From Labyrinthula sp. Ha (taxonomy: Eukaryota; Sar; Bigyra; Labyrinthulida; Labyrinthulaceae): DNA of 64,000 nt. Positions 1 through 11,051 of this stretch are shown here, in pieces (positions within the stretch are counted from its first letter, which is position 1; each line of letters begins with the position of its first letter). The stretch covers positions 1,984,001 to 2,048,000 of the forward strand of contig JAALGZ010000001.1 of the NCBI GenBank assembly GCA_015227615.1, written 5' to 3'. A model generated the notes under the pieces. It was not told the DNA's origin, made no database searches, and saw only the letters and a program-made list of their open reading frames with translations. Made by a program: the position numbers and the translations under genes.

Positions 1-1048
1 TAAACAAATAGAAACAAAAAGAATACAGGAATTTCAGAAGCTCACTGATCAAGAAAATAACACGAGTCAATAAGAAAGACACTTGCTAATGAACACACAT
101 AAAGGAAGTCATTGCTAAGTAGCAGGCTATACCCTGTACAATTAGTTAAAGACACAGTCCGCTAAACAGTCTTCTTGCTTATGACAAAAAAAATTAACAA
201 CCATTAACAGTGAATCTTACATACGAAGAAGTGTTTTACCTTTTAGCCAACATCTAAGCAGCTCTTTAATTACCTTAGAAAAGGGTTCCAACCTTAAACC
301 ATCCTATCGCACTAGTTTCAAAAAATCTCAAACAGGAATATTTACTTAAAAACAGAGTCTAAATCTCATTAAACTTACATGAAAGTCATCAGATCTATGT
401 CAACTGTTAAAAATATACCACGCAATTTATGCCACTGTGGAAGACTGACGTGCAAAGTGTATAAACTCTTTTCCTAAGATCAAGTATAATTGCTTCCCTC
501 AACATTAAGGTCTTTTCTACAGGTTTCATTATGTTTCAACTCATGGTGTATAATCTTAATGCCCCCTTCCTCTTGTGCTTTTAGAAAATGGAGGGAAGTA
601 AGACCTTAAAGATTTAAAGAGACTGTAACTTTTCTTAATATGATAAATCATCGGCTGATATCCGACGTGAATCTTCACAACCCAAGATATATCCCCCAGG
701 CTAGAACCAAGACAAGCACCAGCATTGAAACAGCAACACATTAGCTTGTTACAGCGACCAAGCTAATTAAGGATGTTTTAGCGTCCGAAAAGTAACAGAA
801 GGTGAGGCAAATGTTTAGTCATAGTTTTTCTTGTTATACTTCTAAAACTGGTGTTAACAAACAAGTTAATTGGATTGTTTTTTTTTGATGAGATCGGATG
901 GAGTCCACCACAAAATCAAAAACCAGAGGTGTACTGAACACTGAAACACTACTTTTTTAAAACTTGATATATCATTCAAAGCCCCAAGTGAAATGACACT
1001 TACTAGACAACAATTTATCTACCAGTCTACCCTTTCAAAACAATAGGA
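1..1048. other. Left-edge sequence without a supported gene
   Basis: This AT-rich stretch lies downstream of the RTP1-like gene and runs to the window edge. Only short open frames occur, for example one of 61 codons near 556-741, and none resembles a protein I know. I see no tRNA, no long repeat and no clear terminator. It probably carries the 3' untranslated region of the RTP1-like transcript near its right end. Confidence 0.5.
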
Positions 1049-3991
1049 TTATACCAAAATGTTCTGTAGCATAAGAACATCCATCTTTGATAGTAGTTGC
1101 AGAAGACTTTGGCACTGGTTTTTTACAAGGTCATCCAAGGCTTCGTAACGACCATGACTCGAAAGCAACAAAATTAACTGTTTCATCTCTTCCATAACAG
1201 CACTCTCCTTCTGTAATTCACTTACTACATTTTTTGTTTCATCTCTTTCACCCTGAATGCGTCTTAGAGTTCTACTATCAATAAAATCTGTGCTGTTCTG
1301 GTACTCATCTCTTAACAATGTATTGTCGTTTTCTCTTTGCATAATTTCACTTAGACCCCAGAACAAGCCATGAATTACAAAAATCAAACTACGCAGGACA
1401 GTGTTATTTCCACTGTCATCTGTGAATAATATTGTACGCCTAGTGACAGCCTCTATGTCTCGTAAAAATTTTAAACCAACAATAGGTGTCAGTTGTAGAA
1501 TTTGTGCTAGTAAGCTCAGTACACTTTGCTTCACAATCAAATCCTCACTCTCTTCGAAGGCTTGCATTAATATATTTGCTATTGAACTGGCATACGGATA
1601 AAGAGATTGCCCTCTAACTTTCAGAATAAACAAAATAGCTTCACCAAGAATTGAGAACTTACCATCCGTTCCATCCTTACAACTATTGACATATTCAGAC
1701 ATTAGTTGAACCATTATTCTTTCACCAGTAGCTTGATCTATTGAAATGGAGCAACAAGTTTTCACAGCAGATAAATATACATAGGAATCCAAATCAAAGA
1801 GAAAGATCAATAGCAAAGGAACAAGCTCATCAATCCATTCGGTGTCAGATCCAGCTATTTCATCTTGGGCTTCTGATAAGACTACGATTTTAGGTTTCGT
1901 TATAACATTTTGCTTTCCAAAAAACTCGGTTAACTCGTCTAAAAACATTACCTTATCCTAAACATTAAGAATAATTGCTTTAAATACTATAGGAGTTTCT
2001 AGGTTTTCAACCCGTTCCCAAAAGGTCTTCAATCTAGTTTTGCTTGCAAACTCTTTGTCAGGTTGAAACGTCGAAATCTTCGACTGAGATAAATGCTTCA
2101 AGCTTAGCATCTGCTCTTGGATAGAAACAAAAATTTGCTTAATTTCATCCGCAGTAGATTCTTGACTGATACTTAATACAGTAACAAATAATTTTTTCTT
2201 TGAATCTAAAAGTACTTCTATGGTATTTAGCTCTTGTATCATAGTATTTTTTTCGCAATTTTGGACTTCTTGAAACTTTAATAACCCAATTATCAGTGAT
2301 AGGAGCAGTGGAAACATTTTCAAAACAGTGGTTACCACTATCAAAAAGCTTCCCTCAACTTCAACTTGAGAGTTTAAGATCTGAGAAAATACTCTTATCA
2401 AATCAATACTTTCTTCAGCTACACTTGATTCCTTCTTTTTCTCACTTCTTAGAGTTTCATCCTGTTTGAAATAGGCATCAGAAGTGACGAGAAGGAAATC
2501 AATCGTCTTTAAAAGAGTAGAAAGTAGAACTTCAAACTCCTTAACTTCAACTGCTATAGATGCAGCCAATAAGTTAATCTTAAAATCTCTGAGTAAGTAA
2601 ACTAGAAGAGAACGTAACATTTTATTACTAAAATCTTTTCTAGAAAGGTCAATACATACAAGCTCTAATAATTGTACTCCATCATCACGGTCACTTAACT
2701 TTTGCACAAGCTTTTTTGTGAAAACAGTAATATTTTCAAACGAACATAATTTTAAGCAAATAGATCTGAGAGTCTTTACAAGTAGCTTTTGGTTGTTAGT
2801 ATTTATCAACATAATCACTTCAAGGAAAAATTGTATTTCTTCCAGAGAAATCACGTTGTTCTCGATAGAAAAAGAGACTAGATACAATATATTATTGGGT
2901 GCATGGTTATTTACTAGAATTTGAACTTCTAATTGATTTAAAAGGTTGATATGAATAAATACATAAGAACAGCAAAGGAGGATATTTTTGAACAGATCGG
3001 GAACTTCTTCTTTTTCCTCATTATTGGGTTCGAAAAGAGAACCCAATTTATTGGCAACGAACAAAGTTTGATGCAGTAGCATATATAAATTTGATTTATT
3101 TTCCTCTTCAGAATCCCTTGAATCTTCATTTGTTAATTTAAGCAGCATCTTTCCCATGAAAATAATCTGTTTGCTTTCTACATCTGGGTTAGAAAATACA
3201 TGACCTAACAAGAACCATAAACCCAGACCTTGGGAAAATTTTTCACATAAGAGTAATTTTGTCAAACTAGTAGATAATTTCTTTTTCAAACTTTGAAATT
3301 TAGATGTAGATCTCAGTGTCATCATGTTTTGCAAGAGTGGAAGTTGCCCAAGAACTGAAAATATAATAATAATCGCAGATCGTAATCCGATCTTCGTGAT
3401 TAAATCATCTAGAGAATAGTTATCATGAAGAAAAAATAATAAGATAAAAAAAGGAAGTGCTTTTTCGGAGAGAAAGGAACCAAAACTTGAGGACTTGGAA
3501 AGGTCTAACAACAGCTGGAAAGCTTCTATAGAGTCAACTTCAGATGGTATGAAATCTAAAACCCCAGTTTTGAAAGAAAATTCGAGTTTTTCTGGTTCCA
3601 TTTTACAACTTCTAGGAGGATTTATTAATTGTAACAAAGCGGCGTCATTTTTCTTTAAAGGCATGTTTGACCCCAGCTCATGTAAAATTATTGGGAGAAT
3701 AATTCCTGAAATAAAGTACATTATGGACTTTTGAAATATAATATGTTGAGAAATGCTTATAAGAGAATATTTCTGATACTTTTGGGTTTTCTTATTTGCA
3801 AGTTTGGAAACCTTTTCTGTTGCTTGAAGCAATACCTTTATATCTTGCTGTAGATTGGAAAAGGAATCGTGTTTAAGCTGCTGATGATCTTTGCATTCAA
3901 AATTTGAAACCGATATTTCAAGTTTTTTGAAAAGAGTTTGCACAGTCCTAGATTCTTGTTTCAATAACACTTCTACTTCTTTCTCTGCCAT
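1049..3991 (-). CDS. RTP1: RTP1/TANGO6-like HEAT-repeat protein (2 exons)
   Basis: The predicted protein has about 970 residues, from exons 3991-1988 and 1957-1049 joined across a 30-nt intron (1958-1987). Without splicing the frame meets an in-frame TAG. Removing GTATTT..GTTTAG gives TPI-DKVMFLDEL and keeps the frame. The second exon carries the family's most recognisable segment, FDLDSYVYLSAVKTCCSIS, like the RTP1 C-terminal block with its D-SYVYL-A-K core, followed by a helical, charged C-terminus. The first exon is long, helical and poorly conserved, as in the family. Yeast Rtp1 and human TANGO6 are of similar length (about 980 and 1,090 residues). Rtp1 is known to help assemble and import RNA polymerase II and other polymerase complexes. 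The link here rests mainly on the C-terminal block, so membership is likely but the exact role is inferred. Confidence 0.75.
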
Positions 3992-5350
3992 CTCTTTGTT
4001 CAGTCATTTGAAAACACTGGTGCATTACTATGGGATCATTTAAGGCAATAATAAGAAACTATTAGGAAAGTGTTTAAAATACCTTAAAAGATATCCAGCA
4101 CTTACTATATAGCTAATGATCATATGTAACATATTCAAAGAAATACTTTTTTTGTATAATTATCGTATTCTAAGTTGTTGGAGAAGCAATTCGCGTAATT
4201 AGAATCCCTCCAGCAGTCCGTGCTCTTCATTCAAATTGTTGAAATAGCTCGTTTCTTCACCCTTTAACTTTTTTATTGTGTTTCGCACTAAGATTTCACA
4301 AAAGCTTATAAAGTATGTAATTCTAAGTTATATTCTTTTTTTCAACAGTTATATTTCGCATTGGTGCTGGGAAAGTACCCTTATTGGTCGAGATTGAAAA
4401 TTTGCTTTGGATGAAGCAAAACTAAGCATATGAAGGGCATCACTTACCCACTGAGGAGATGTTAATAGTGTTTATTCGATCTATAGAATTGATATAAATA
4501 TTTTCATTTGACATTGACTGTATGTTCTTGTACGCATAATCATCGGCTATTGCCGCAAGCTGTTTGTAGGTCTCAGAATTGATGCAAATTATGAACCATC
4601 GAACGCTTCTTACTCTGCTTCTGATTATCAACTATACATAGGAGATTTTTATTTCAGGAAAATAATTATAATAACTTTGATTTGAATCTTAGTTAATCCT
4701 CAACAATCCATAATCAATGGTGGGGAATTATCAGAACCAATCAACAGAAAATTTTTGGTAAAACATTTGTAGATAAGGTATCAGCCTATGAGACTAAATC
4801 CCAAATTCGGAATAGAAAAACAATTCAACAAGAAGTGAGAAACTTATCATGAAAAATACTTGGTACAACTGGAAGATATATTTAATATTTTCTAGGCGTA
4901 GTTTATGGTTTATCATTACAAGAAGAGCAGGTTAATTTCTCTAAGTTTTTCCTTCGCATGTTGTGTCGTAAGTCCATACTATATGCTTACCAGAGCTTAA
5001 TGGCACAACAACGCCACTCCCCCAATTTTAGTACTTTACACAATATGAAGCTAAGATGCAACATCTATTTTTGGCATATGTTAACCTTTGGTTACTGTGA
5101 CTGCTTACAAGGTAAAACATCGGTGATCATTTTATTAAATTACTGCAACAAATACCCTTGGTCTCTAGAGCATTGTCAATGTTTTCCCATAGTAATTTGA
5201 AACCATAAGCAGTTAACTAAATAATGGTAAATAATTATTAAGTCAAGAACTAAAAATTTAAGGGGTTAGACTCCTTCTACCCTGGGCTTAACAAGTTTGG
5301 AGGCCTGTACTTTCCTCTATGGTCGAATGTGTCAATAGTATCTAGGATAG
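3992..5350. other. Intergenic region between RTP1-like gene and LINE
   Basis: The right side of the RTP1-like gene's promoter region lies next to 3992. The rest is AT-rich, with only short open frames (63-80 codons) that have no recognisable content. The region ends at the 15-bp target-site duplication that marks the LINE insertion. No RNA gene was recognised. Confidence 0.45.
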
Positions 5351-5365
5351 TTATTCCAACAAAAA
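5351..5365 (+). repeat. 5' target-site duplication of the LINE
   Basis: The sequence TTATTCCAACAAAAA is repeated exactly at 9623-9637, on the far side of the LINE. A perfect 15-bp direct repeat flanking a single-ORF LINE is the expected footprint of target-primed reverse transcription. Confidence 0.88.
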
Positions 5366-5404
5366 TTTTGGGCTTGTGAAAACAACGTCAAGGACGAAGC
5401 TAAA

Positions 5405-8400
5405 ATGCAAAGTTTTCAGAGTAGCGACCTGTCTACTCCTTCGAGAGAAGTCCCAGGGATAGCGAGCCGACTGAAGCGCTTTCCTAAACTGGTGAGCGTG
5501 AATGTTGGTGGTCTAACTGCCTTTAAGTGCAGCTACGTACAACAACTTACTAAAAAAACTGAAATTTTAATGTTACAGGAACTGCACAAGCAAGGAATGC
5601 AACGCCTACAGCGAATGGTGAACGTTAGCTCGGCTTCAGGAAGGTGGTTTTTCTCAAAACTGCCTGAAAAAGCGGCGGGCGTAGCGACTTTCCTGTGTAA
5701 CGAGCTTGCTAGTCAAGTAACGAACACGGACGGAAGAAGCGACAGGATCCTGAAGCTGGTTGTCAAACTAGGTGAAAAAAGAAGTCTCGTTTTGGTTAAC
5801 ACTTACGCGCCACACTGCGGTCACGGTCAAGAAACGTACAAGATGTACCTGAAGGAGCTCAAGTCGAAGCTGAATGGAGTTAACAAGAGAAGGTTGGTTC
5901 TCATTTGTGGTGATTTCAATGCTCAAGTTTCAAGAAAGGAATTAAATGTAGAAGGTAAACTAGGACTCTCTCATCGTACGAATTCTAATGGTAAACTCTT
6001 GGTGGAGTTCTTGAAAGAAAAAGAGCTAACAATCTGTAACCATTTAGCTGTTACAGGCAAAAAAGGATCTAGGAAACATGCTACATTCATGCCAAGGTCA
6101 AATAGTGGGGGGCCATCTGAAATTGACTATGTAATCACGAACCATGTACCTGCAATAACTGGCTTCAAAATATCCTCAACCATAGCATACAACCTGTGGA
6201 TGAAGAAAAACTTTGACCATCTTGCTCTTACAGTAAGAGTGAACATACATCCGAAACATACACCGGGGAAGAGAACCAGATCTCAGCTTGACTACAGTAC
6301 ACTAAGGTCCAACGCAGCGCTACAGGAAAAGATAAACAGCGAACTCAAAGAGGTACTTGAACTAAACGACACACTCACAGACATCTACCTTACACTAACC
6401 CACTCAATCCCATCCATCATGAAGAAACATCTCCCAGAAGTCAAGTACAACCTTCCTGAACACCAAAACTCGGAACAAACCATTTCTTTGATGCGGTACA
6501 AACGAGCCAACTGGAACAACCTGAATTCTGAGGAGAAGAAAAGAATTACAAACGAAGTAAAAACATCAGCTAAGGAAGACTACAGCAACTGGTTGGAGAG
6601 AATAGCGTCTGAAATAGAAACTGCATTTCAAAGCAACAGTACGAGAACTGGGTACCAACTGATAAAGAAGGTAAAACCAGTCCGTAAACAGTTCGGTAAA
6701 ATAACCAAGAATACAGCTGGGAAGTTGGTGGGAACCGCAGGTCGTATCCAGATACTAAAAGAATATTTAGAGAAACAACAAAACCTACCACTTCCAACGA
6801 ACTTGTTGACGGAAAACCAAATACGACATTACCAAACTCCAATACTTGCACCGGCTCCTTCGAACAGCATAAACATACATCCTCCAAAGGCAGAAGAGAT
6901 CAAAGAATGCATCAAAACCCTAAAAAATAACAAAGCTCCAGGACCAGATAACATAAGAAACGAAGTCCTAAAGCACGTTGAAATAGTTCAAAGTCATGCT
7001 GTTAGAGAAATCCAATCTTTCTTTAGGCTAGATGCGTTCAAGTCTAAAAAGATGAGGAAAATCTGCAGAGGCAAAGTAGTGTATCTATACAAGCAGAAAG
7101 GAAGTAAAAATGATCCCTCCAATTATAGACCAATCTCACTATTGAACACTCACTTCAAACTCCTCACAAAAATCATCAATAACAGAATAGCACCAATACT
7201 AAATAAACTCCCATATTACCAAGCAGGATTCAGAAGCAACCGCTCAACGATACAGAAAATTGAAGCACTTGATACAATCATAAAGGAAACTCTGAAACAG
7301 AAAATATATCTTCGAATTCTTTTCATAGACTTTGCGAAAGCTTTTGATAGTATTTCGCATAAATTCATGAAGCTAGCTCTAGAAGAACATCATGTACCAA
7401 AAAAGCTCATCAAACTTATCACCATCCTTTACGACAAGACCAAAGTTTTCGTTTCAGACAGCGGAGAAAAAAGTAGTTTAGTAAACATAAAAAAAGGTGT
7501 GCTTCAAGAAGATAGTTTATCTCCAAGCATCTTTATCCTCTGTCTTCACTCTATAATGAAGAGAATAAAAAATAATACCTTACAAGGAACCAGCTTACAC
7601 AACCAAACCTTCAGATACTTTGCTTTTGCAGACGACTTGGTAATACTAACAAGGAACGACGAAGAAATAATCAGCTTTGTAACGCAACTGCAAAACCTTC
7701 AACAACTCACAGGCCTAAAAATTAATGTTAGCAAGACAAAAGTTATGCTCACAAACGAAGGCTACAGTTTGGTTGACAAAATCCCAGACGTAGATATAAA
7801 TAGAATATTGACCAACTTTCACTGCGAACGTTGCGATAGATACTTTCACTCAGAAATGTCACTAAGGTGTCACAAAAGCTCGAGGTTTTGTGATGGAATA
7901 CACAACAGAAGCAGAGCTGGGACTTTAGCGGTTACTGACAGTAGAACGATCATACACGACAAAATCCAACCCAAAACAAACAACGTTGAAGTAGCAGCAG
8001 AAACAATTGAAGCCGTTACAAAGTACAAATATCTTGGAGCTATCTTTGACCCACAAGGTATTAATGCTGATGCTATTTCCAAGAAATTAAATGAAGCACA
8101 CAGTCATATTAACAGGTTCAGAGACATATTATCTTCCTCAAACATCCAAAAGAAAACAAGAATCAATCTGGCAAGAGCACTAGTAATAGCTCCAGCCATA
8201 TACAATGTAGAGAACTGGCCATCCAACGTGAAGATAACAAAAGCCTTAACAAAGATATCAAGAAGGCTGAAGAGAACCATAGACAGGATTGATAGCTTTG
8301 ACTTTCAACTAGAAGAGGATGACTTGGACCTCACCAATATAGTAGAAGAACGTCAGGAAACCCATAAATCTACAGCAAGAGATATTGTCGATAAAGAACT

Positions 8401-8908
8401 GACAGCTCTGAGAGAATACCAACTTCAAAACCCATCACCACCATCAACAGCAAAACCTATATACTACTATGAAGCGCTTGCGTTACTAGGAGAAGAACCA
8501 GTGCCGCCTGAGGACCCGCCACCATCCCACTTTACCCACCTCCCTGAAAATGAGAACCAACCTTCAAACTGCACAAGAAGCCAAGAACCAGAAGAACACT
8601 TGAACAGGAACCAGCACTTGAACAGGAACTTGGACACGAACAGGAGCATGAACGAGAACTTGGACTTGAACAGAAACACAGGCTTGGACTTGGATATGAA
8701 CAGGAACCCGAACACGAGCAGAAGACCAACAACACCCATCCTTCGACCAAGATACAACATCCACAATCAACCCACAGAAAACGCAGCAACCAGAATATCA
8801 CCTAAAGCACTAAGAGAAACGTCGAGAATAACAGCTGGAGGAAGAGGAATGAACCCAGTGGATTATATCCAACTGCTGGAGCAAATAAACGAAATTCTTC
8901 CATCCTGA
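5405..8908 (+). CDS. LINE ORF: APE-type endonuclease, reverse transcriptase and Cys/His finger
   Basis: The 1,167-residue product would copy and insert the element's own RNA. The N-terminal endonuclease-exonuclease-phosphatase fold begins near residue 29 (KLVSVNVGG). It has a Gln-Glu pair (MLQELHKQ), a Tyr-Ala-Pro loop (NTYAPHCG), the Asn motif CGDFNAQ (about 166), an EIDYVITN block (about 239) and the terminal His in NFDHLAL (about 270). The reverse transcriptase shows FIDFAKAFDS (about 640), KGVLQEDSLSPSIF and the catalytic FAFADDLVIL (about 740). A Cys/His cluster, FHCERCDRYFHSEMSLRCH, follows at about 805-825. The C-terminal tail is low complexity, with Asn-Arg/Leu repeats around residues 1065-1105. 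The frame is uninterrupted, and the ATG at 5405 leaves room for the entire endonuclease. Confidence 0.95.
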   Translation: MQSFQSSDLSTPSREVPGIASRLKRFPKLVSVNVGGLTAFKCSYVQQLTKKTEILMLQELHKQGMQRLQRMVNVSSASGRWFFSKLPEKAAGVATFLCNELASQVTNTDGRSDRILKLVVKLGEKRSLVLVNTYAPHCGHGQETYKMYLKELKSKLNGVNKRRLVLICGDFNAQVSRKELNVEGKLGLSHRTNSNGKLLVEFLKEKELTICNHLAVTGKKGSRKHATFMPRSNSGGPSEIDYVITNHVPAITGFKISSTIAYNLWMKKNFDHLALTVRVNIHPKHTPGKRTRSQLDYSTLRSNAALQEKINSELKEVLELNDTLTDIYLTLTHSIPSIMKKHLPEVKYNLPEHQNSEQTISLMRYKRANWNNLNSEEKKRITNEVKTSAKEDYSNWLERIASEIETAFQSNSTRTGYQLIKKVKPVRKQFGKITKNTAGKLVGTAGRIQILKEYLEKQQNLPLPTNLLTENQIRHYQTPILAPAPSNSINIHPPKAEEIKECIKTLKNNKAPGPDNIRNEVLKHVEIVQSHAVREIQSFFRLDAFKSKKMRKICRGKVVYLYKQKGSKNDPSNYRPISLLNTHFKLLTKIINNRIAPILNKLPYYQAGFRSNRSTIQKIEALDTIIKETLKQKIYLRILFIDFAKAFDSISHKFMKLALEEHHVPKKLIKLITILYDKTKVFVSDSGEKSSLVNIKKGVLQEDSLSPSIFILCLHSIMKRIKNNTLQGTSLHNQTFRYFAFADDLVILTRNDEEIISFVTQLQNLQQLTGLKINVSKTKVMLTNEGYSLVDKIPDVDINRILTNFHCERCDRYFHSEMSLRCHKSSRFCDGIHNRSRAGTLAVTDSRTIIHDKIQPKTNNVEVAAETIEAVTKYKYLGAIFDPQGINADAISKKLNEAHSHINRFRDILSSSNIQKKTRINLARALVIAPAIYNVENWPSNVKITKALTKISRRLKRTIDRIDSFDFQLEEDDLDLTNIVEERQETHKSTARDIVDKELTALREYQLQNPSPPSTAKPIYYYEALALLGEEPVPPEDPPPSHFTHLPENENQPSNCTRSQEPEEHLNRNQHLNRNLDTNRSMNENLDLNRNTGLDLDMNRNPNTSRRPTTPILRPRYNIHNQPTENAATRISPKALRETSRITAGGRGMNPVDYIQLLEQINEILPS
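8585..8715 (+). repeat. Tandem LNRN-type coding repeat in the LINE tail
   Basis: Short, imperfect units reading approximately as 'aac agg aac ttg gac' recur here and encode LNRN, LDTNRSMN and LDLNRN variants. The repeat sits in the disordered C-terminal tail of the LINE protein, after the Cys/His cluster. It could expand or contract by slippage without breaking the frame. No function is claimed. Confidence 0.7.
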
Positions 8909-9622
8909 CAAAAATATCAACATCGTTCACCTGGAATAGCAACAACGAACAGTCAACCTATAGAATAACACGAAAGCAGCATAAGTCAGCTCAAAGGAGG
9001 CCCCCCAGCACTCACTAAGACCATCGATAACTTCAGCTGCAAGAAACAAAAACTTCGGGAAACCAAGAAAACATCCTAAGAACAGCAGGAAACCTCACCA
9101 TCTATACTCCCCTTCGACCTCCCGAACATAAGTCACCTCCAACTATCTTCAAACATCTTGAAACATATATAGGATCGTCCAAAAACCAACATAAGATAAA
9201 AACAGGCCATCCAAAATGCAGAATCCAGATAAGAATGAGCAAAACCGTGAAAATCTTGAACAGGAACATAATAGAAAGCCATATCGTGGTAAAACAACAG
9301 CGGAAAAACCTTCAGCAGCGTGAACTGGACACCCGTGAGATTATCTTTACTTTTTGCATGATTTGTGTTTTGTTAATTTGATTGTGGATTGTATCAGAAA
9401 AGTTAGGATTTTGGGAAATAATGGAAATGATCATGAGATGATAGTTTGACCAACCAGCTTCGAAGGATCCTGTCAACTACCAATAAGATTGAGGAAACAT
9501 AATGGAACATAATAGAATAACAAAGTAGTATAATAGTACGTAGCTCTTATTGGTAGTTAGATCCCCGCCATAGGGTTAGGCCAGTAGGCCCAAATAACTC
9601 CCTTAAAACCTTAACCTTAACC

Positions 9623-9637
9623 TTATTCCAACAAAAA
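9623..9637 (+). repeat. 3' target-site duplication of the LINE
   Basis: This is an exact copy of 5351-5365 (TTATTCCAACAAAAA), directly after the CCTTAA-rich tail. The first bases (TTA) could also be read as part of the tail, so the true duplication may be a few bases shorter. Confidence 0.88.
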
Positions 9638-11051
9638 ATCTTTCACCCCAGTTCGTACTCAAATAATACTTTAAGCTAAATAAAGTTAGTCAATTAATAA
9701 TGTGACATAACATTAGCAACTTGATTTTTGGATATGTTCTTGGCCTTATTAAGCCTTTCATAAGTTCTTAATTCAATAGTTTTAACTATTCAAAATTTAT
9801 GAAATATTGGTAACAAATAATTCTTTCAGTAAGAAGCAGCGTATTGCCATTCATACATATTTTAAATAGAGTTTACTGTTAATTGCCTTGACCACTCGGC
9901 ATCCTTATAATCGGAGCTAAATCATCAGCTGCCAATGGACTTTGCATAACTGGGATCTATAGTCGTTTTACTCTAAGTAAGGTCAATTTAGTTCATTGAG
10001 CTACGGCTTGCAAAAGGGTAAAAGTATAAAATATTTGCTCTGAGCCAATTAATTTTATTTAGAGGACCTACAGAGACTGTGGTTATAGTTTTTAATACTC
10101 CTAACAAGTTCTTTTCCAGGCAACCTAAAGGTTTGAAGAAAACATAAGCTGAAAAAACATTCAAACCTTAGTTATAGTACACCGAGCTTCTTTAGCTCGA
10201 ATTTTCCCTTTCTTGATGATTTTCCTCATAATAAATATTTTTAATTAACTTTTAAAGAAGTTATCCTAGGATTCATGTCTTACACTTGGAAAACTTTGTA
10301 GAAATATACTTAGCTGACTGGAAGATTTCCTGCGCTAATTCGAACAGTGCACTGAAATGTCAATACAGTAATGTAGAATTTTTCTAGATCTTAGCGTTAA
10401 AAACAGCATTTTTATACTTCGAGTAGGAAACTAACTTATTAAGGAAAAAGTTTTAAATCTTTTCTACTAAAGTTAATGAGAACTGCACTGGACCAAACAG
10501 ATTTGGTGGACAACCAGCTTCCACAGAAAAAACTGATGCTCGTAGGGTTTTACTGATAAATACATTTCAACTATGTTCAGATATACTTTAGTTTACCACT
10601 TATGTAAGTAAACTGTCAACTGGTGCTCCATAAACGCAATAAAAAGCTCCATATAAGACTGAAGTCTCAATCTAAAGAGGTCAGTGGCTCTATCCATAAG
10701 TGATAAACAAAACTATAGTGCTTTTCAACTTGATAAATGTGATTTCAGCTAACCTATTTTTCCTGTAAGCTATTTGAAGCATATAGCATTGATCTTTTGT
10801 TAGCTACAAGGCTATACCAAATGCAGAGAATTCGTTTCCAAGTAGTCCTAAACTAAATCAAGAATACTCGCCATCTGATTGGTTGTTCGGAAATTAAAAA
10901 ATGTCCCATATTGTACGGTGGCACCAAATCAAATACACCTTCAGAATTTGAAGTGCAAATGCAGTTATTCTCCGAATGTTCGTTTAATTGATTAAGTGTA
11001 AACAAACACAATCTTCCAAATAAGAAATCAAATAAAATTCAAAAAAAAAAA
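9638..11051. other. Intergenic region upstream of the Patched-type gene
   Basis: This AT-rich region has no open frame of note and no recognised RNA gene. A reverse-strand string resembling a tRNA D-arm (about 9893-9912) was checked and dismissed. A run of A (about 11040-11052) directly precedes the next start codon, so the promoter and leader of the Patched-type gene probably lie here. Confidence 0.45.

Larger units (their letters stand above)
5351..9637 (+). mobile_element. Full-length non-LTR retrotransposon (LINE), structurally intact
   Basis: The element is about 4.26 kb between perfect 15-bp target-site duplications (5351-5365 and 9623-9637). It has a very short 5' leader of about 39 nt, a single open frame (5405-8908) encoding an APE-type endonuclease and a reverse transcriptase, and a 3' untranslated region of about 710 nt. 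It ends in an imperfect tandem of CCTTAA units (around 9594-9622) in place of a poly(A) tail. Short 3' tandem repeats of this kind are known in RTE-like and related LINE clades. The identical duplications and unbroken ORF indicate a recent insertion. I cannot assign the clade firmly without a tree. A decayed relative lies at about 32.05-33.57 kb. Confidence 0.93.

Noticed and set aside
1949-1960. In-frame TAG read as a recoded or read-through stop in the RTP1-like gene
   Set aside because: A 30-nt GT..AG intron (1958-1987) removes it, keeps the frame and matches the intron size seen in six other genes. TAG is also used as a normal terminal stop (CNB-RGS gene).
8467-8801. Three overlapping minus-strand frames inside the LINE tail
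   Set aside because: They are shadows of the repetitive Asn/Arg-rich coding sequence on the plus strand.
9580-9622. Telomere-like repeat array (CCTTAA units)
   Set aside because: Only about three imperfect units occur, exactly at the LINE 3' end before its target-site duplication, so they are the element's tail.
9840-9920. Reverse-strand tRNA, from the string GCCGAGTGGTCAAGGC
   Set aside because: No anticodon stem of the right size and no T-arm follow it, and no acceptor stem pairs.
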